64,000 bases of DNA from Marinifilaceae bacterium (GTDB lineage Bacteria > Bacteroidota > Bacteroidia > Bacteroidales > Marinifilaceae). The translations under genes were made by a program, and so were the position numbers. The notes under the pieces are model-generated. The model was not told where the DNA came from and did not search any database. It saw nothing but the letters and a program-made list of their open reading frames with translations. Shown piece after piece: positions 8,554-16,979 of the stretch. The stretch covers positions 1-64,000 of the forward strand of contig JAFGYE010000051.1 in the NCBI GenBank assembly GCA_016936255.1. Direction: 5' to 3'. Within the stretch, counting starts at the first letter, position 1. Each line of letters starts with the position of its first letter.

Positions 8554-10002
8554 ATGCTCAACTGGAAATTTGTTTTTTATGTGATGTCGGTTTTAATGAT
8601 CGTGGAAAGTTTTTTTCTGATTATTAGTGCCACAGTGGCCTTGCTGTACGGTGAAGGAGATTCTATATATTTTGTACAATCGGCGGGTATTTGCTTTTTA
8701 TTTGGGGGTATTGTATATCTCTACACAAGAGGTTGCAGCAGGGATATTGGTAAACGGGAAGCATTTTTGGTTGTAAGTTTGGTTTGGGTTGTTTTCTCTA
8801 TTTTTGGAGCATTTCCATTCTTTCTGGGTGGGTATATCCCAAATTTCACCGATGCTTTTTTTGAAACCATATCTGGCTTTACCACTACTGGTGCTTCAAT
8901 TGTGAATGATATAGAAGCCTTACCACATGGCATCTTATTTTGGAGATCTTTAACCCATTTATTGGGCGGAATGGGAATTTTGGTGTTGACTGTTGCTGTT
9001 CTGCCCGTTTTTGGAATTGGAGGAATGGCTATGTTTAATGCTGAGGCCGCAGGTATTACACCAGATAAATTGCATCCACGTATAAAAGAAACAGCACAAC
9101 GTCTTTGGGGGATATACATGCTTTTGGTTGCAGTGGAAACCTTATTTTTGGTGTTTGGAGAAATGGATTTGTTTGATGCTGTTTGTCATTCATTCGGAAC
9201 ATTAGCTTCAGGTGGATTTTCTACAAAAAACGCCAGTATAGCCAATTATTCTCCCTACATCCAGTATGTGATTATTGTTTTTATGTTTTTGGCCGGAGTA
9301 AATTTTACTCTTCATTACTTTGCAATAAAAGGAAGGTTAAATAAGGTTTGGAAAAATCAGGAATTTAGAGTGTATGCTGGTTTAATTGTATTGGTAACAA
9401 GTATAATTACCTTGACCTTGGTCTATTTGGATCACGGGCCTTTTGAGAAATCGTTTCGTGATGCGTTGTTTCAAGTTACGTCAATAATAACAAGTACAGG
9501 TTTTGTGAGTGCTGACTACACACTATGGCATCCATATCTGGTGTTCCTCATTTTTGGTTTGATGTTTACAGGTGCTTGTGTTGGTTCTACATCGGGAGGA
9601 GTTAAAATTCTTCGGCATTTACTTCTGTTCAAAAACAGTATACTGGAATTTAAGCGAATGATTCATCCTTCGGCAGTATTGCCGGTTCGTTATAACAAAG
9701 AAATGGTGGGACAGGATGTGATTTCTAAAATTCTGGCTTTTGTTATTTTGTATATAATGGTTTTTTTTATTGGTTGTTTTGCGATGACACTAATTGGTTT
9801 GGATCTAATTTCGGCTATGGGTGCAGTGGCAACAACTATGGGAGGAATTGGTCCTGGATTAGGCGTTGTTGGACCCATGAATAATTTTGCTTCAGTACCG
9901 GAAGCAGGTAAATGGATACTTTCATTTTTAATGATACTAGGTAGATTAGAGTTATTCACCTTTTTAATTATTTTTATTCCTTCTTTTTGGAAGAATCAAT
10001 AA
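8554..10002 (+). CDS. trkH: Trk/Ktr-type potassium transporter membrane subunit TrkH (copy 1)
   Basis: 482 residues, polytopic, with four pore-loop repeats. The selectivity-filter segments are FTTTGAS, LASGGFST, ITSTGFVSAD and TTMGGIGPGLG; each keeps the filter Gly. It translocates K+ with TrkA as gating partner. It is closely related along its length to copy 2 at 10061 (shared phrases include GKREG/AF..VS.VWVVFSIFG and ELPHGILFWRSLT), showing a gene duplication. The fourth pore loop (TMGGIGPG) differs from the more usual N-I-G-P-G of copy 2. It ends 58 bases before copy 2. Confidence 0.94.
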   Translation: MLNWKFVFYVMSVLMIVESFFLIISATVALLYGEGDSIYFVQSAGICFLFGGIVYLYTRGCSRDIGKREAFLVVSLVWVVFSIFGAFPFFLGGYIPNFTDAFFETISGFTTTGASIVNDIEALPHGILFWRSLTHLLGGMGILVLTVAVLPVFGIGGMAMFNAEAAGITPDKLHPRIKETAQRLWGIYMLLVAVETLFLVFGEMDLFDAVCHSFGTLASGGFSTKNASIANYSPYIQYVIIVFMFLAGVNFTLHYFAIKGRLNKVWKNQEFRVYAGLIVLVTSIITLTLVYLDHGPFEKSFRDALFQVTSIITSTGFVSADYTLWHPYLVFLIFGLMFTGACVGSTSGGVKILRHLLLFKNSILEFKRMIHPSAVLPVRYNKEMVGQDVISKILAFVILYIMVFFIGCFAMTLIGLDLISAMGAVATTMGGIGPGLGVVGPMNNFASVPEAGKWILSFLMILGRLELFTFLIIFIPSFWKNQ

Positions 10003-10029
10003 ACATGATTAAAAAAAACCGTAGAATTA

Positions 10030-10037
10030 TATCTTTG
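10030..10037 (+). promoter_or_regulatory. Putative -7 box (TATCTTTG) of trkH copy 2
   Basis: Exact TAnnTTTG in the 58-base gap between the two trkH genes, 31 bases before the GTG start at 10061. It suggests copy 2 can be transcribed independently. No clear -33 element. Confidence 0.45.
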
Positions 10038-10060
10038 GTTAAAAATTTAAGGTAATTAAA

Positions 10061-11509
10061 GTGGTAAAGCACAAAATAATTCTAAATATTCTAGGTAAGC
10101 TCCTGATTGGTGAAAGCTTCTTCTTGTTTTTGTCATTATTGGTTTCGCTGTTGTATCAGGAATCTGATAGCATGGCATTCGTGAAGTCCATTCTGATTAC
10201 TTTTACTGTTGGAGGAATGAGTTATATGCTTTCAAAAGGTGTTGGAAAGGACCTTGGGAAACGAGAAGGCTATATTATTGTAAGCATTGTTTGGGTGGTT
10301 TTTTCAATATTTGGTTGTCTGCCATACCTTTTTAGCGGAGCTATTCCATCGGTTACCGATGCTTTTTTTGAAACAATGTCAGGTTTCACAACTACCGGCT
10401 CTTCCATACTCAATAACATTGAAGAATTGCCTCATGGAATCCTTTTTTGGCGATCACTTACTCAATGGATGGGAGGAATGGGGATTATTGTGATGTTTCT
10501 TGCAATACTTCCAACTTTAGGCATAGGTGGACGAGAATTATTTATTGCAGAGGTCCCGGGTCCTGCACCCGATAAATTAACTCCTAGAATTAAAGAGACC
10601 GCTCGTAATTTATGGGGACTATATATCCTGTTTACTTTCGCTGAAACGATTCTGCTTTTTATTGGTGGAATGAGTTTTTTCGATGCAATTAATCATTCGC
10701 TGACAACTATGGCCACAGGTGGTTACTCAACCAAGCAGGCCAGTGCGGGTTTCTTTACATCCCCTTATTTGCAATATGTTATTATCTTTTTCATGTTTGT
10801 GGCCGGAACTAACTTTACCCTCGCTTATGCCATGGTAACAGGAAAAGCGTCAAAGGTGTTTAAGGATGAGGAGTTTCGTTTTTATGCATTGGTAGTTTTA
10901 TTTTTTACCGGTATTATTACACTTGTTTTGGTTGTTGGGGATAATTTTGGATTCGAACGGGCTTTTCGGGACAGTTTGTTCACAGTAGTTTCAATAATAA
11001 CTACAACCGGTTACGCAACTGCCGACTATCTGCTTTGGACTCCATTTTTGGGAATGCTGGTTTTTGTATTGTTTTTTGTTGGAGGATCAGCTGGTTCAAC
11101 AGGAGGAGGAGTAAAAGTGGTACGGATTTTATTACTTTTTAAAAATAGTTTTTACGAACTGAAGCGTTTGGTGCATCCGAATGCAGTAATTCCAATTCGT
11201 TACAATGGACATGTTGTAGATCAAAAAATAGTTACCAACATTCTGGCATTTTTTGTTTTCTATATTATCATCTTCATGATATCCTCAATATTAATGTCTT
11301 TATGGACTCCAGATATTTATTCAGCATTTAGTGCAGTGGCAACAACGCTTGGTAATATTGGCCCTGGGTTCGGGGAGGTTGGGCCAATGGAAAATTTCTT
11401 TCACCTGCCTGCATTGGCAAAATGGTTTTTATCCTTTTTAATGCTGCTGGGGCGTTTGGAATTATTTACGGTTTTAGTATTGTTTTCGCCTTCGTTTTGG
11501 AAACACTAA
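10061..11509 (+). CDS. trkH: Trk/Ktr-type potassium transporter membrane subunit TrkH (copy 2)
   Basis: 482 residues, the same length as copy 1. Pore-loop filters are FTTTGSS, MATGGYST, ITTTGYATAD and TTLGNIGPGFG, all with the filter Gly and with the canonical NIGPG in loop four. The start is GTG at 10061 (VKHKIILNILGKLL), aligned with the start of copy 1; no ATG precedes it in frame. A separate -7 box in the short intergenic gap suggests individual control. Two membrane subunits with one TrkA imply either alternative pores sharing a gating ring or pores with different affinity; both are inference. Confidence 0.94.
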   Translation: MVKHKIILNILGKLLIGESFFLFLSLLVSLLYQESDSMAFVKSILITFTVGGMSYMLSKGVGKDLGKREGYIIVSIVWVVFSIFGCLPYLFSGAIPSVTDAFFETMSGFTTTGSSILNNIEELPHGILFWRSLTQWMGGMGIIVMFLAILPTLGIGGRELFIAEVPGPAPDKLTPRIKETARNLWGLYILFTFAETILLFIGGMSFFDAINHSLTTMATGGYSTKQASAGFFTSPYLQYVIIFFMFVAGTNFTLAYAMVTGKASKVFKDEEFRFYALVVLFFTGIITLVLVVGDNFGFERAFRDSLFTVVSIITTTGYATADYLLWTPFLGMLVFVLFFVGGSAGSTGGGVKVVRILLLFKNSFYELKRLVHPNAVIPIRYNGHVVDQKIVTNILAFFVFYIIIFMISSILMSLWTPDIYSAFSAVATTLGNIGPGFGEVGPMENFFHLPALAKWFLSFLMLLGRLELFTVLVLFSPSFWKH

Positions 11510-11741
11510 GTCTTTACCCCGTCCTAATTATTTTCTGTTTAGCAATTTTGTAATCTTCAATTAGTTTAGTTATGTTGTGTTTTTGGGATTCTTACTGAAG
11601 ATGTTGATGTAATGTTCATGTTTAAAAATGATCATTTCGTGTAAGAATTTGAATGCTTTAACATGTTTTTGCAATTGTTTTGTTTAATTTTGATCAATAT
11701 TTCGTCTTATTCATTTTGAATAACATTACAATTAAAAATTT

Positions 11742-12023
11742 ATGAAGAACATTACAGAGTACAATCATCTAATTGAGAAAGAGATGGCAAAATACAGGCA
11801 GGATACGCGGAAAATTCTTGAGCAATTTGAAAATAAATTTAACAAGGGAAGTATTGTTGCAACTCACCATTTTAACAATGCAAGTCCCGAGTTAATAAGT
11901 TTGGTAAAATCAGAGCTCGAAGAAGCGGGATTCAGACCCGAGCTGATAGGTAATAAGCCAGATGGTCATGTAGCTCTTCGTGTTAGTTTACTGAGATCAT
12001 CAGAACTTGCGGCTTTCAAATAA
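11742..12023 (+). CDS. Small conserved-looking hypothetical protein
   Basis: 93 residues, soluble, highly charged. The N-terminal 40 residues look helical (KEMAKYRQDTRKILEQFENKF); a compact alpha/beta stretch follows with ATHHFNNASPELISLVKSEL and a C-terminal LRVSLLRSS. I do not recognise the family. It has no signal peptide or membrane segment. It is monocistronic, with 230 bases of AT-rich leader and a strong bidirectional terminator after it, so it is likely a real gene. Confidence 0.65.
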   Translation: MKNITEYNHLIEKEMAKYRQDTRKILEQFENKFNKGSIVATHHFNNASPELISLVKSELEEAGFRPELIGNKPDGHVALRVSLLRSSELAAFK

Positions 12024-12027
12024 TCAC

Positions 12028-12072
12028 AAAAAACAATGTCATCAATATTCTGTTGATGACATTGTTTTTTTA
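12028..12072. terminator. Bidirectional intrinsic terminator
   Basis: A near-perfect 15-bp inverted repeat (ACAATGTCATCAA with TTGATGACATTGT) flanked by A's on the left and T's on the right. It serves both the small gene ending at 12023 and the convergent YciO-like gene ending at 12087. Confidence 0.9.
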
Positions 12073-12086
12073 AGTCTGATTTATTC

Positions 12087-12698
12087 TTATAGTATAAGCT
12101 CACCAATTCCCGGGCGAATAATTTCAAAGGAGTCAGTAGTGCAGTCAACAATCGTAGAAGCAGTGTTTCTGCCGTAACCTCCATCAATAATAAGATCAAC
12201 TTGCTTGTTGTATTTCTCGTGAATTAATTCAGGATCTGTTGTGTATTCAACAACTTCATCCGGATCATGAATTGAGGTTGTTAATATTGGATTTCCTAAT
12301 TCCTCAACAATACTTAATGGAATGTAATGATCAGGCACACGAATACCAACAGTTTTCTTTTTACTCTTGAACAATTTGGGAACATTACTGCTTGCCTGCA
12401 GTATAAATGTGAAGGCTCCTGGTAAATTCTTCTTCATCATTTTAAAGGTGGTATTGTCAACTTTGGCATACTCAGACAAGTTGCTCAAACTACTGCAGAT
12501 TAATGAGAAATTTGCTTGTTCAGCATGAATTCCTTTTAAAGCAGCAATCTTTTGTATGGCTTTATTGTTGTTAATGTCACAGCCAATAGCATAGACGGTA
12601 TCAGTTGGGTAGATGATAATTCCGCCATCCTTTAAAATGTCAGCAATTTTCCTGAATTCCCGATGATTGGGGTTGTCAGGATACAATTTTAAAAGCAT
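12087..12698 (-). CDS. YciO/Sua5/YrdC-family protein (putative threonylcarbamoyl-AMP synthase-like)
   Basis: 203 residues, one YrdC-like domain with IIYPTDTVYAIGCDI, FTFILQ, KKKTVGIRVPDH and ASTIVDC. This layout, including the N-terminal YPDNPNHREF, follows E. coli YciO more closely than TsaC. TsaC and Sua5 make the threonylcarbamoyl-AMP used for t6A37 on ANN-decoding tRNAs; YciO itself has an uncertain role. The loop here reads LKGIHAEQANFSL rather than the KxRP motif of TsaC, so the t6A role is not secure. Its neighbour array of tRNA-Thr genes, which would be t6A substrates, is suggestive at most. Confidence 0.8.
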   Translation of the reverse strand: MLLKLYPDNPNHREFRKIADILKDGGIIIYPTDTVYAIGCDINNNKAIQKIAALKGIHAEQANFSLICSSLSNLSEYAKVDNTTFKMMKKNLPGAFTFILQASSNVPKLFKSKKKTVGIRVPDHYIPLSIVEELGNPILTTSIHDPDEVVEYTTDPELIHEKYNKQVDLIIDGGYGRNTASTIVDCTTDSFEIIRPGIGELIL

Positions 12699-12832
12699 TT
12701 GTAGTGGTTTTGGGTTATTATGGAGGATAAAGATAAAAGATTCTTTGAAATAGCTAATGTACTGAAGCCTATTTATTTTGTTCCTTGAATGGGAAAGAGG
12801 CGGGGATACCGGCTGGATTTAGATTTGGCACA

Positions 12833-12865
12833 AACAAAAAAAGGAGTGCTTAAGCACTCCTAAAT
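12833..12865 (-). terminator. Intrinsic terminator of the transaldolase gene
   Basis: A perfect 20-base palindrome (AGGAGTGCTT/AAGCACTCCT) with a T7 run on the minus-strand 3' side, about 20 bases after the stop at 12884. Confidence 0.85.
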
Positions 12866-12883
12866 TATAATATCATGTAAAGC

Positions 12884-13540
12884 TTACCCATTTAGTTTGT
12901 TGTAATCAGCAAGGAATTGCTCCAAACCTTTATCAGTTAAAGGGTGATTTAGCAGACCTGTAATGGCACTAAGCGGACTGGTTGTAACATCAGCACCAGC
13001 TTCGATACATTGAACCATGTGCATGGTGTGACGAACCGATGCAGCCAGAACCTGAGTTTCGAAACCATAGTAGCTGTTCATATCTACAATTTGACGAATT
13101 AAGTCAATACCATCAGTACAAATATCATCCAAACGGCCAACAAAAGGAGATACATATGTTGCTCCCGCTTTAGCTGCCAACAATGCCTGACCTACTGAGA
13201 ATATCAAGGTACAGTTAGTTCTTATATCCTGTGAGCTTAGGTATTTTACTGCTTTAATACCATTTTTGGTACATGGAACCTTCACAACAATTTGTGGATG
13301 AAGAGCGGCTAATTCCAAGCCTTCAGAAATCATTCCTTCAAAATCGGTTGCAATAACCTCAGCACTTACATCACCATCTACAATTTCGCAAATATCAACA
13401 TAGTGCTTTTTGATGTTTTCTTCCCCTTTAATCCCCTCCTTAGCCATAAGAGATGGGTTAGTGGTAACGCCGTCAAGGATTCCTAAATCCTGCGCTTCTT
13501 TAATCTGATCAAGATTTGCTGTGTCGATAAAAAACTTCAT
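12884..13540 (-). CDS. fsa: Transaldolase / fructose-6-phosphate aldolase (TalC/FSA type)
   Basis: 218 residues, the short single-domain TIM-barrel class. N-terminal [16 protein letters not shown] and [13 protein letters not shown] are family signatures. The Schiff-base lysine is in VVKVPCT (Lys87). TNCTLIFS and the C-terminal [11 protein letters not shown] also match. Members act either as transaldolase (pentose phosphate pathway) or as fructose-6-phosphate aldolase; sequence alone does not decide here. Monocistronic on the minus strand with its own terminator. Confidence 0.93.
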   Translation of the reverse strand: MKFFIDTANLDQIKEAQDLGILDGVTTNPSLMAKEGIKGEENIKKHYVDICEIVDGDVSAEVIATDFEGMISEGLELAALHPQIVVKVPCTKNGIKAVKYLSSQDIRTNCTLIFSVGQALLAAKAGATYVSPFVGRLDDICTDGIDLIRQIVDMNSYYGFETQVLAASVRHTMHMVQCIEAGADVTTSPLSAITGLLNHPLTDKGLEQFLADYNKLNG

Positions 13541-13706
13541 TTTACGATTTTTAGTTTGTTATTTGTTCAAAACGAAAATACACTAATTTCTTTTACATAC
13601 AAAGAATAGCATGTGTTTTGAACTCATGAAATAAAACATAGAGACGCGAAACTATTTCCGCATCATAGAGATTCGAAAAATATGAAGTTGGTGGGGGTAA
13701 AAAAAG

Positions 13707-13780
13707 AGCCGATGGAGGGATTCGAACCCACGACCTGCTGATTACAAATCAGCTGCTCTGACCAACTGAGCTACATCGGC
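13707..13780 (-). tRNA. tRNA-Thr (anticodon UGU)
   Basis: A 74-nt cloverleaf without CCA: acceptor GCCGATG/CATCGGC, anticodon stem GCTGA/TCAGC around TTTGTAA (anticodon TGT), T arm GTGGGTTCGAATCCC. Last gene (3' end) of a four-gene minus-strand tRNA-Thr array. Confidence 0.97.
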
Positions 13781-13872
13781 GTTTTGTTATTTTTAGAAGG
13801 TAAAACGATCCTTCATATAATCTTGTAAAGAACAAAAATAAGCCCGGAAGCTTTTGTTATAATTCTAATTTG

Positions 13873-13944
13873 AGCCATTGATGAGAATTGAACTCATGAC
13901 CTCTTCCTTACCAAGGAAGCGCTCTACCCCTGAGCTACAACGGC
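13873..13944 (-). tRNA. tRNA-Thr (anticodon GGU)
   Basis: A 72-nt cloverleaf: acceptor GCCGTTG/CAATGGC (one G-U pair), anticodon stem CTTCC/GGAAG around TTGGTAA (anticodon GGT), T arm ATGAGTTCAATTCTCAT. Identical base for base to the copy at 48366. Confidence 0.96.
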
Positions 13945-13981
13945 AGTAACAAAATAAAAGGAGATCATCTTCCTTAAATTG

Positions 13982-14055
13982 AGCCGATGGAGGGATTCGA
14001 ACCCACGACCTGCTGATTACAAATCAGCTGCTCTGACCAACTGAGCTACATCGGC
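13982..14055 (-). tRNA. tRNA-Thr (anticodon UGU)
   Basis: Identical in sequence to the tRNA at 13707: same acceptor, anticodon TGT and T arm. Middle UGU copy of the array. Confidence 0.97.
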
Positions 14056-14146
14056 GTCTTGTTATATTTTAGAAGGTAAAACGACCCTTCAAATAATCTT
14101 GTAAAGAACGAAAGAAAGCCCGAAAGCTTTCTTTTAATCTTATTGG

Positions 14147-14220
14147 AGCCGATGGAGGGATTCGAACCCACGACCTGCTGATTACAAATCAGCTGCTCTG
14201 ACCAACTGAGCTACATCGGC
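14147..14220 (-). tRNA. tRNA-Thr (anticodon UGU)
   Basis: Identical to the UGU copies at 13707 and 13982. It is the promoter-proximal gene of the array, about 30 bases downstream of the SRP RNA on the same strand, so all five RNAs may be one transcript. Confidence 0.97.
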
Positions 14221-14249
14221 ATTTTTATACAAATATTGAAGTATAAAAA

Positions 14250-14349
14250 GTGGGTAAACAGCTACGTCGCACTGCTTCGACCACCTACCCTTGCTGCCTT
14301 CCGACCCTGGGGGGATTCAGTAGGAGCTAGTCGCATAGTGCTTACCCGA
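14250..14349 (-). ncRNA. ffs: Signal recognition particle RNA (4.5S type)
   Basis: About 96 nt on the minus strand. The ends pair (GGGTAAGCA with TGTTTACCC). The centre holds the SRP domain IV core GGTCGGAAGGCAGCA, with the GGAA tetraloop and the asymmetric Ffh-binding loop. It lacks an Alu domain, as expected for the short bacterial form. Ffh binds it to deliver ribosomes making membrane proteins to FtsY. It lies just upstream of the tRNA-Thr array on the same strand. Confidence 0.9.
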
Positions 14350-14564
14350 CGACAAAAGTAGAAAAATCTTGATTCCTCGCAAACAAATTATGCAACTTCT
14401 TATCTAAATTTTCGGTGGTGAGCAGTCAATGGTTTTATTCTCAGAGAAATAATTTTTTTTAAAAACGGTGATTTTTTTAGGATTCATTTGTTTCTGGATA
14501 TAAACAATGAGCATTTGAAATCAGAATTATACTTTTTTGAGTAAGGCTTTCTTGTAAAAACGGA

Positions 14565-14572
14565 TATCTTTG
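14565..14572 (+). promoter_or_regulatory. Putative -7 box (TATCTTTG) of the DUF4199-glycosyltransferase operon
   Basis: Exact TAnnTTTG. It overlaps an in-frame GTG at 14572, so that GTG cannot be the start; the ATG at 14599 lies about 20 bases behind the implied transcription start. Confidence 0.55.
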
Positions 14573-14598
14573 TGCTCGAAATACAAATTTTAATATTC

Positions 14599-15162
14599 AT
14601 GCAGATTTTTAAAAATTCATTACTAAGACATACTTTTCTTTTTGGCGTATTGGTAGGCGGAGCGCTAATTTTAGCGGCCTTCGTGGTTTATCTAAAAGAT
14701 TTATCTGTTAATTTTGATCCGAATCTTCGATCCATAAACTTATTTTTAATAGTTAGCGGTATATTTTTTGGTGTGAAAAAATATCGTGATGATGAACTGG
14801 GTGGTGCAATTAGCTATGGTGAAGCATTGGCAACCGGAGTTCTTATTATTGGGTTTGCATCCATGTTTTATTCCATTTTTATTTATGTTTTAACAAGTTT
14901 CTTTGATACGTCAATTATTAAAGAAGCCATCATTTTTCTGGAGAAAGGTTTGCATGAAATGGGATATCAGCAAAAAGATATTGATTTGCTGATGGGAATC
15001 TATAAAAACATTACACCTGGATTATTTGCTGTTGGGCAGTGGTTCAGTAAAGCATTGTCAGGACTGCTTTTTTCTCTTATTTTGGCCTTTTTCTTTCGTC
15101 AGAATAGAAATTTGTTTAATAAGAACTCTATTGATAAATTTAACGAATCGAATAATCAGTAA
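14599..15162 (+). CDS. DUF4199-type membrane protein
   Basis: 187 residues with four predicted membrane segments, two near the N-terminus (HTFLFGVLVGGALILAAFVV; LFLIVSGIFFGVKK), one in the middle and one near the C-terminus. The pattern of GVKKYRDDELGGAISYGEA between the second and third segments matches the DUF4199 family of Bacteroidota. Function unknown. It lies 9 bases before a GT2 glycosyltransferase with its own membrane anchor, as first gene of that operon; a supporting role in envelope glycan synthesis is inference. Confidence 0.8.
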   Translation: MQIFKNSLLRHTFLFGVLVGGALILAAFVVYLKDLSVNFDPNLRSINLFLIVSGIFFGVKKYRDDELGGAISYGEALATGVLIIGFASMFYSIFIYVLTSFFDTSIIKEAIIFLEKGLHEMGYQQKDIDLLMGIYKNITPGLFAVGQWFSKALSGLLFSLILAFFFRQNRNLFNKNSIDKFNESNNQ

Positions 15163-15171
15163 AATTTCAAT

Positions 15172-16119
15172 ATGGATATCTCCGTTGTAGTTCCTTTGTA
15201 TAATGAGGAAGAATCGCTTCCTGAATTACTGGCCTGGATTGATCGGGTGATGCAGGCAAATAGTTTTAGCTATGAGGTTGTTTTAGTTGATGATGGAAGT
15301 AATGATACTTCCTGGACTGTGATAGAGGATTTACAAACTAAGTATTCTTCTGTTAAAGGAATTAAATTCCGACGAAATTACGGGAAATCGGCAGCACTTT
15401 TTAGCGGATTTGAAATTGTTAAAGGCGATGTTGTTATAACTATGGATGCAGACCTTCAGGATTCTCCGGATGAGATTCCTGAACTGTACCGTATGATAAA
15501 GGAAGAGGATTTCGATTTGGTTTCAGGATGGAAACAGAAACGTTACGATCCAATTTCCAAGACCATCCCAAGTAAATTTTTTAATAGAACAGCAAGAGCC
15601 ATGTCTGGTATCAAACTGCACGATTTTAATTGTGGTTTAAAAGCCTATAAGAAAAAGGTTGTGAAAAGTGTTGAGGTGTATGGCGAAATGCACAGATACA
15701 TTCCAATTTTGGCTAAAGAGGCGGGTTTTGTTAAAATTACTGAAAAAGTAGTGCAGCATCAGGAACGAAAATATGGTGTAACCAAGTTTGGTTTGAGCCG
15801 CTTCATCAATGGTTTTCTCGATTTATTATCCATTAGTTTTATCAGCAAGTTTGGTAAAAAGCCAATGCACTTTTTTGGATTGCTGGGAACATTAATGTTT
15901 CTGGTCGGTTTTTTTGCTTCTGCATGGATCGGCTTTCAGAAATTGTATAGCATGAGTTTGGGAATTATGGCTCACCGCGTAACCGATAGTCCGTACTTTT
16001 TTATTGCATTAACAACAATGATTATTGGAACTCAACTATTTCTTACCGGATTTGTAGCTGAATTGGTAAGTCGCAGTTCGTCAGAGCGGAATACCTATCA
16101 AATCGAAAAAGAAATCTAA
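15172..16119 (+). CDS. Membrane-anchored family 2 glycosyltransferase (GtrB/DPM-like)
   Basis: 315 residues. The GT-A domain (1-220) has VVPLYNEEESLPELL at the N-terminus, VLVDDGSNDTS, and the metal-binding MDADLQDSPDEIPEL. Two C-terminal membrane helices (about 228-255 and 270-300) follow, as in GtrB, ArnC and dolichyl-phosphate mannose synthases, which load a sugar on polyprenyl phosphate. The likely product is therefore a polyprenyl-phosphate sugar donor; the sugar is unknown. Nine bases after the DUF4199 gene and upstream of a methyltransferase and a second GT2. Confidence 0.88.
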   Translation: MDISVVVPLYNEEESLPELLAWIDRVMQANSFSYEVVLVDDGSNDTSWTVIEDLQTKYSSVKGIKFRRNYGKSAALFSGFEIVKGDVVITMDADLQDSPDEIPELYRMIKEEDFDLVSGWKQKRYDPISKTIPSKFFNRTARAMSGIKLHDFNCGLKAYKKKVVKSVEVYGEMHRYIPILAKEAGFVKITEKVVQHQERKYGVTKFGLSRFINGFLDLLSISFISKFGKKPMHFFGLLGTLMFLVGFFASAWIGFQKLYSMSLGIMAHRVTDSPYFFIALTTMIIGTQLFLTGFVAELVSRSSSERNTYQIEKEI

Positions 16120-16201
16120 GTAGAATTATAAATTATGAGTGAGGAATTGTGAATTAATTCTAACTGATATATAGTTTTTTGAAAAACTTACGAAGGCCGA
16201 A

Positions 16202-16978
16202 ATGATAAAGAGAATCATTAGAATTTTACTGCAAATATTTTCTCGTCCGATTCTGATTCGGATGAGCATGATCATAAATAAAGTACTTGCTGTATTTTTA
16301 AGCGGAAATCAAGTTGAGTGTCCTGTTTGTGGCGGGCACTTCCGTAAATTCCTTCCTTATGGATATACAAAAGCTAGTGGGCGTGATAATGTTTTGTGTC
16401 CGAAATGCCTTTCTTTGGAACGTCACCGGTTGATGTGGTTGTATTTAAACGAAAAGACAGAGTTCTTTACAAGAGAACTTAAAGTTTTGCACATTGCTCC
16501 TGAACAATGCTTTTACAAGCGGTTTAGAAAGTTGCCAAATTTGGATTATACCACGGCTGATTTGGAATCTCCCATTGCTGATGTGCATTTTGATGTGCAG
16601 GAAATTCCTTTTGCCGAAGCATCCTATGATGTGGTAATCTGTAATCACGTGTTGGAACATGTTACTGATGATGCAAAAGCCATGAGTGAGATTTACCGTG
16701 TATTGAAACCAAAAGGATTTGCCATTTTACAGGTTCCTATGGACACAAAAAATCCGCTAACGATGGAAGATCCAACGGTTACCGATCCCAAGGAGAGGGA
16801 AAGACTGTACCGTCAAAAAGATCATGTTCGCTTGTATGGTTTGGATTATGCCGATAAATTGTCCAAAGTGGGATTTTCTGTTTCCCAATCTCAGTATGCA
16901 AAAGAAATTTCTTCCGATTTGGCCGAAAAGTATCGCTTGCCAATGAATGAAATTTTCTATTTCAATCAAAAACGATAA
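16202..16978 (+). CDS. SAM-dependent methyltransferase with an N-terminal Zn-ribbon-like motif
   Basis: 258 residues. Residues 39-73 hold two Cys pairs (CPVCG and CPKC) that look like a zinc ribbon. A class I methyltransferase domain follows with VLHIAPEQ (motif I region), DVHFDVQEIPF and YDVVICNHVLEHV, the signature of the type 11 methyltransferases. It starts at ATG 16202 and is followed after one base by a second GT2 gene, so the two are translationally close. A role in modifying a sugar or lipid-linked glycan is inferred from context only. Confidence 0.82.
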   Translation: MIKRIIRILLQIFSRPILIRMSMIINKVLAVFLSGNQVECPVCGGHFRKFLPYGYTKASGRDNVLCPKCLSLERHRLMWLYLNEKTEFFTRELKVLHIAPEQCFYKRFRKLPNLDYTTADLESPIADVHFDVQEIPFAEASYDVVICNHVLEHVTDDAKAMSEIYRVLKPKGFAILQVPMDTKNPLTMEDPTVTDPKERERLYRQKDHVRLYGLDYADKLSKVGFSVSQSQYAKEISSDLAEKYRLPMNEIFYFNQKR

Positions 16979-16979
16979 G

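Larger units (their letters stand above)
13707..14220 (-). repeat. Tandemly duplicated tRNA-Thr/spacer array
   Basis: Three copies of the same tRNA-Thr(UGU) gene plus one tRNA-Thr(GGU) gene. The spacers at 13781-13870 and 14056-14146 are also clearly related (shared segments TTAGAAGGTAAAACGA, ATAATCTTGTAAAGAAC, AAGCCCG-AAGCTTT). So the unit duplicated was tRNA plus about 90 bases of spacer, not just the tRNA. Confidence 0.85.

Noticed and set aside
13707-14220. CRISPR-like direct repeats
   Set aside because: The repeated units fold as complete tRNA-Thr cloverleaves, and spacers are related to each other rather than unique.
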